Position numbers and translations under genes: made by a program
Part shown: positions 50,267 to 50,624 of the stretch, piece by piece
How the letters are laid out: every line of letters starts with the position of its first letter
How positions within the stretch are numbered: the stretch's first letter is position 1
DNA from: DATJHM01 sp035493895
Lineage (GTDB): Bacteria; Chloroflexota; Ktedonobacteria; Ktedonobacterales; Ktedonobacteraceae
DNA length: 50,624 nucleotides
Assembly: GCA_035493895.1 (NCBI GenBank)
Contig: DATJHM010000161.1
Location: forward strand, 1-50,624
Reading direction: 5' to 3'
Notes under the pieces: model-generated
What the model was told of the DNA's origin: nothing
The model's database searches: none
Seen by the model: only the letters and a program-made list of their open reading frames with translations

Positions 50267-50388
50267 CGGGCAGGGATGAACCGCTGCCCCACGGGCAGGG
50301 ATGAACCGCTGCCCCTACCTCTGCGTTTCTTTGAGGGTGGGGAGCGCATGCACCCTGTTGTCTCGCCCGCGTGCCCCCGGCCATCGCG
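50267..50388 (+). repeat. Repeat mosaic, copy C, with a doubled 24-base hairpin unit
   Basis: GGGCAGGGATGAACCGCTGC then CCC occurs twice in a row (units 50267-50290 and 50292-50315), each able to form a GGGCAG/CTGCCC stem. It continues CTACCTCTGCGTTTCTTTGA and then GCCCCCGGCCATCGCG, matching in order the sequence after the hairpins at 44701-44820. It lies directly upstream of the isomerase start and could affect its transcription. Confidence 0.65.
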
Positions 50389-50399
50389 CCGATCCGTAG

Positions 50400-50427
50400 A
50401 GGTAAGGATCGCGCTTCATGCCGATCC
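50400..50427 (-). repeat. Reversed GGATCG...CGATCC hairpin repeat
   Basis: On the minus strand this reads GGATCGGCATGAAGCGCGAT then CCTTACCT, one base different from the copies at 44615, 44677 and 48923 in this 28-base span apart from individual changes in those copies. Confidence 0.65.
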
Positions 50428-50442
50428 GCGTGGCTCCCGGTC

Positions 50443-50624
50443 GCAGACAAGCGGCAATGTCACGGAAATAAGGAGAATCTCCTCTCAAATCCGTAGAGTC
50501 GCCGCTTGTCTGCAATGTCACGTAAATACGCCTGTACCCGGTGCCCATCGCCCCCATCCCTGTAGAGTCGCTGCTTGTCTGCGATCGGGGGCGAGCACCT
50601 CCCACCTCGTCTGCGACCGGGAGC
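50443..50624. repeat. Cluster of GCTTGTCTGC elements at window edge
   Basis: GCAGACAAGCGGC (50443-50455) and GCCGCTTGTCTGC (50501-50513) form a 13-bp inverted repeat; a third GTAGAGTCGCTGCTTGTCTG starts near 50562 and is followed by the CACCTCCCACCTCGTC segment also seen at about 44530. The stretch has no gene and runs off the window. Confidence 0.65.

Overview
The window looks like part of a large soil-type chromosome of a Chloroflexota bacterium, most likely class Ktedonobacteria. This is inferred, not proven. It rests on the style of the proteins, moderate G+C, many LacI regulators with sugar ABC systems lacking their own ATPase, a Rieske/DUF6755/molybdoenzyme cluster, and abundant short dispersed repeats. 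I see no tRNA, rRNA, CRISPR array or intact transposase.

Layout. 0-3.5 kb: the 5' part of a Tat-exported multicopper oxidase (minus strand), a seven-helix membrane protein resembling the Pyr4/PaxB terpene cyclases, a 2TM protein and an exported AMIN-like protein. 3.5-8.5 kb: a decayed LacI-type regulator beside a GH51 arabinofuranosidase, a patatin-like lipase, a ketopantoate-reductase-like enzyme and a divergent TetR regulator. 9-14.6 kb: a two-gene unit encoding a small unknown protein and a 1682-residue DUF4132/MolR-like giant. 14.7-18 kb: a deazaflavin-dependent nitroreductase and a phosphoketolase.

18-32.2 kb: two sugar-uptake regions. The first, on the plus strand, is LacI, lipoprotein, two permeases and an FAD oxidoreductase, with a 28-bp perfect palindrome in front of lacI. 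The second, on the minus strand, is a 2-hydroxyacid dehydrogenase, lipoprotein, two permeases, a possible 50-residue ORF and a sugar epimerase/isomerase, with a divergent LacI. Both need an ATPase encoded elsewhere.

32.3-41.2 kb: redox genes. An OhrR-like MarR regulator with its sensing Cys diverges from a clade-3-like catalase across AATTGTG-type operators. Then comes a minus-strand operon: a NarI-like heme b anchor with an added CxxC...CxxC tail, a Cys-ligated molybdopterin oxidoreductase, a four-cluster ferredoxin, a Tat-targeted Rieske protein, DUF6755, and an HPP membrane protein (a family with nitrite transporters). Together these suggest a membrane-attached nitrate reductase-like complex of unusual composition. 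A small Cys-containing ORF followed by a 20-bp-stem hairpin lies just upstream.

41.3-44 kb: a GNAT acetyltransferase, a SAM methyltransferase and an LLM flavin monooxygenase. 44-50.6 kb: an L-rhamnose catabolic set (rhamnulokinase, fused rhamnulose-1-phosphate aldolase/lactaldehyde dehydrogenase, and a Pseudomonas-type rhamnose isomerase). Its spacers are filled with three related mosaics of short repeats: CTACA-rich segments, GGATCG...CGATCC hairpins and GCTTGTCTGC elements.

Overall the genes point to a plant-polymer-degrading aerobe. Arabinose- and rhamnose-containing oligosaccharides are imported and cut inside the cell, with phosphoketolase and rhamnulose-1-phosphate cleavage as routes into central metabolism.
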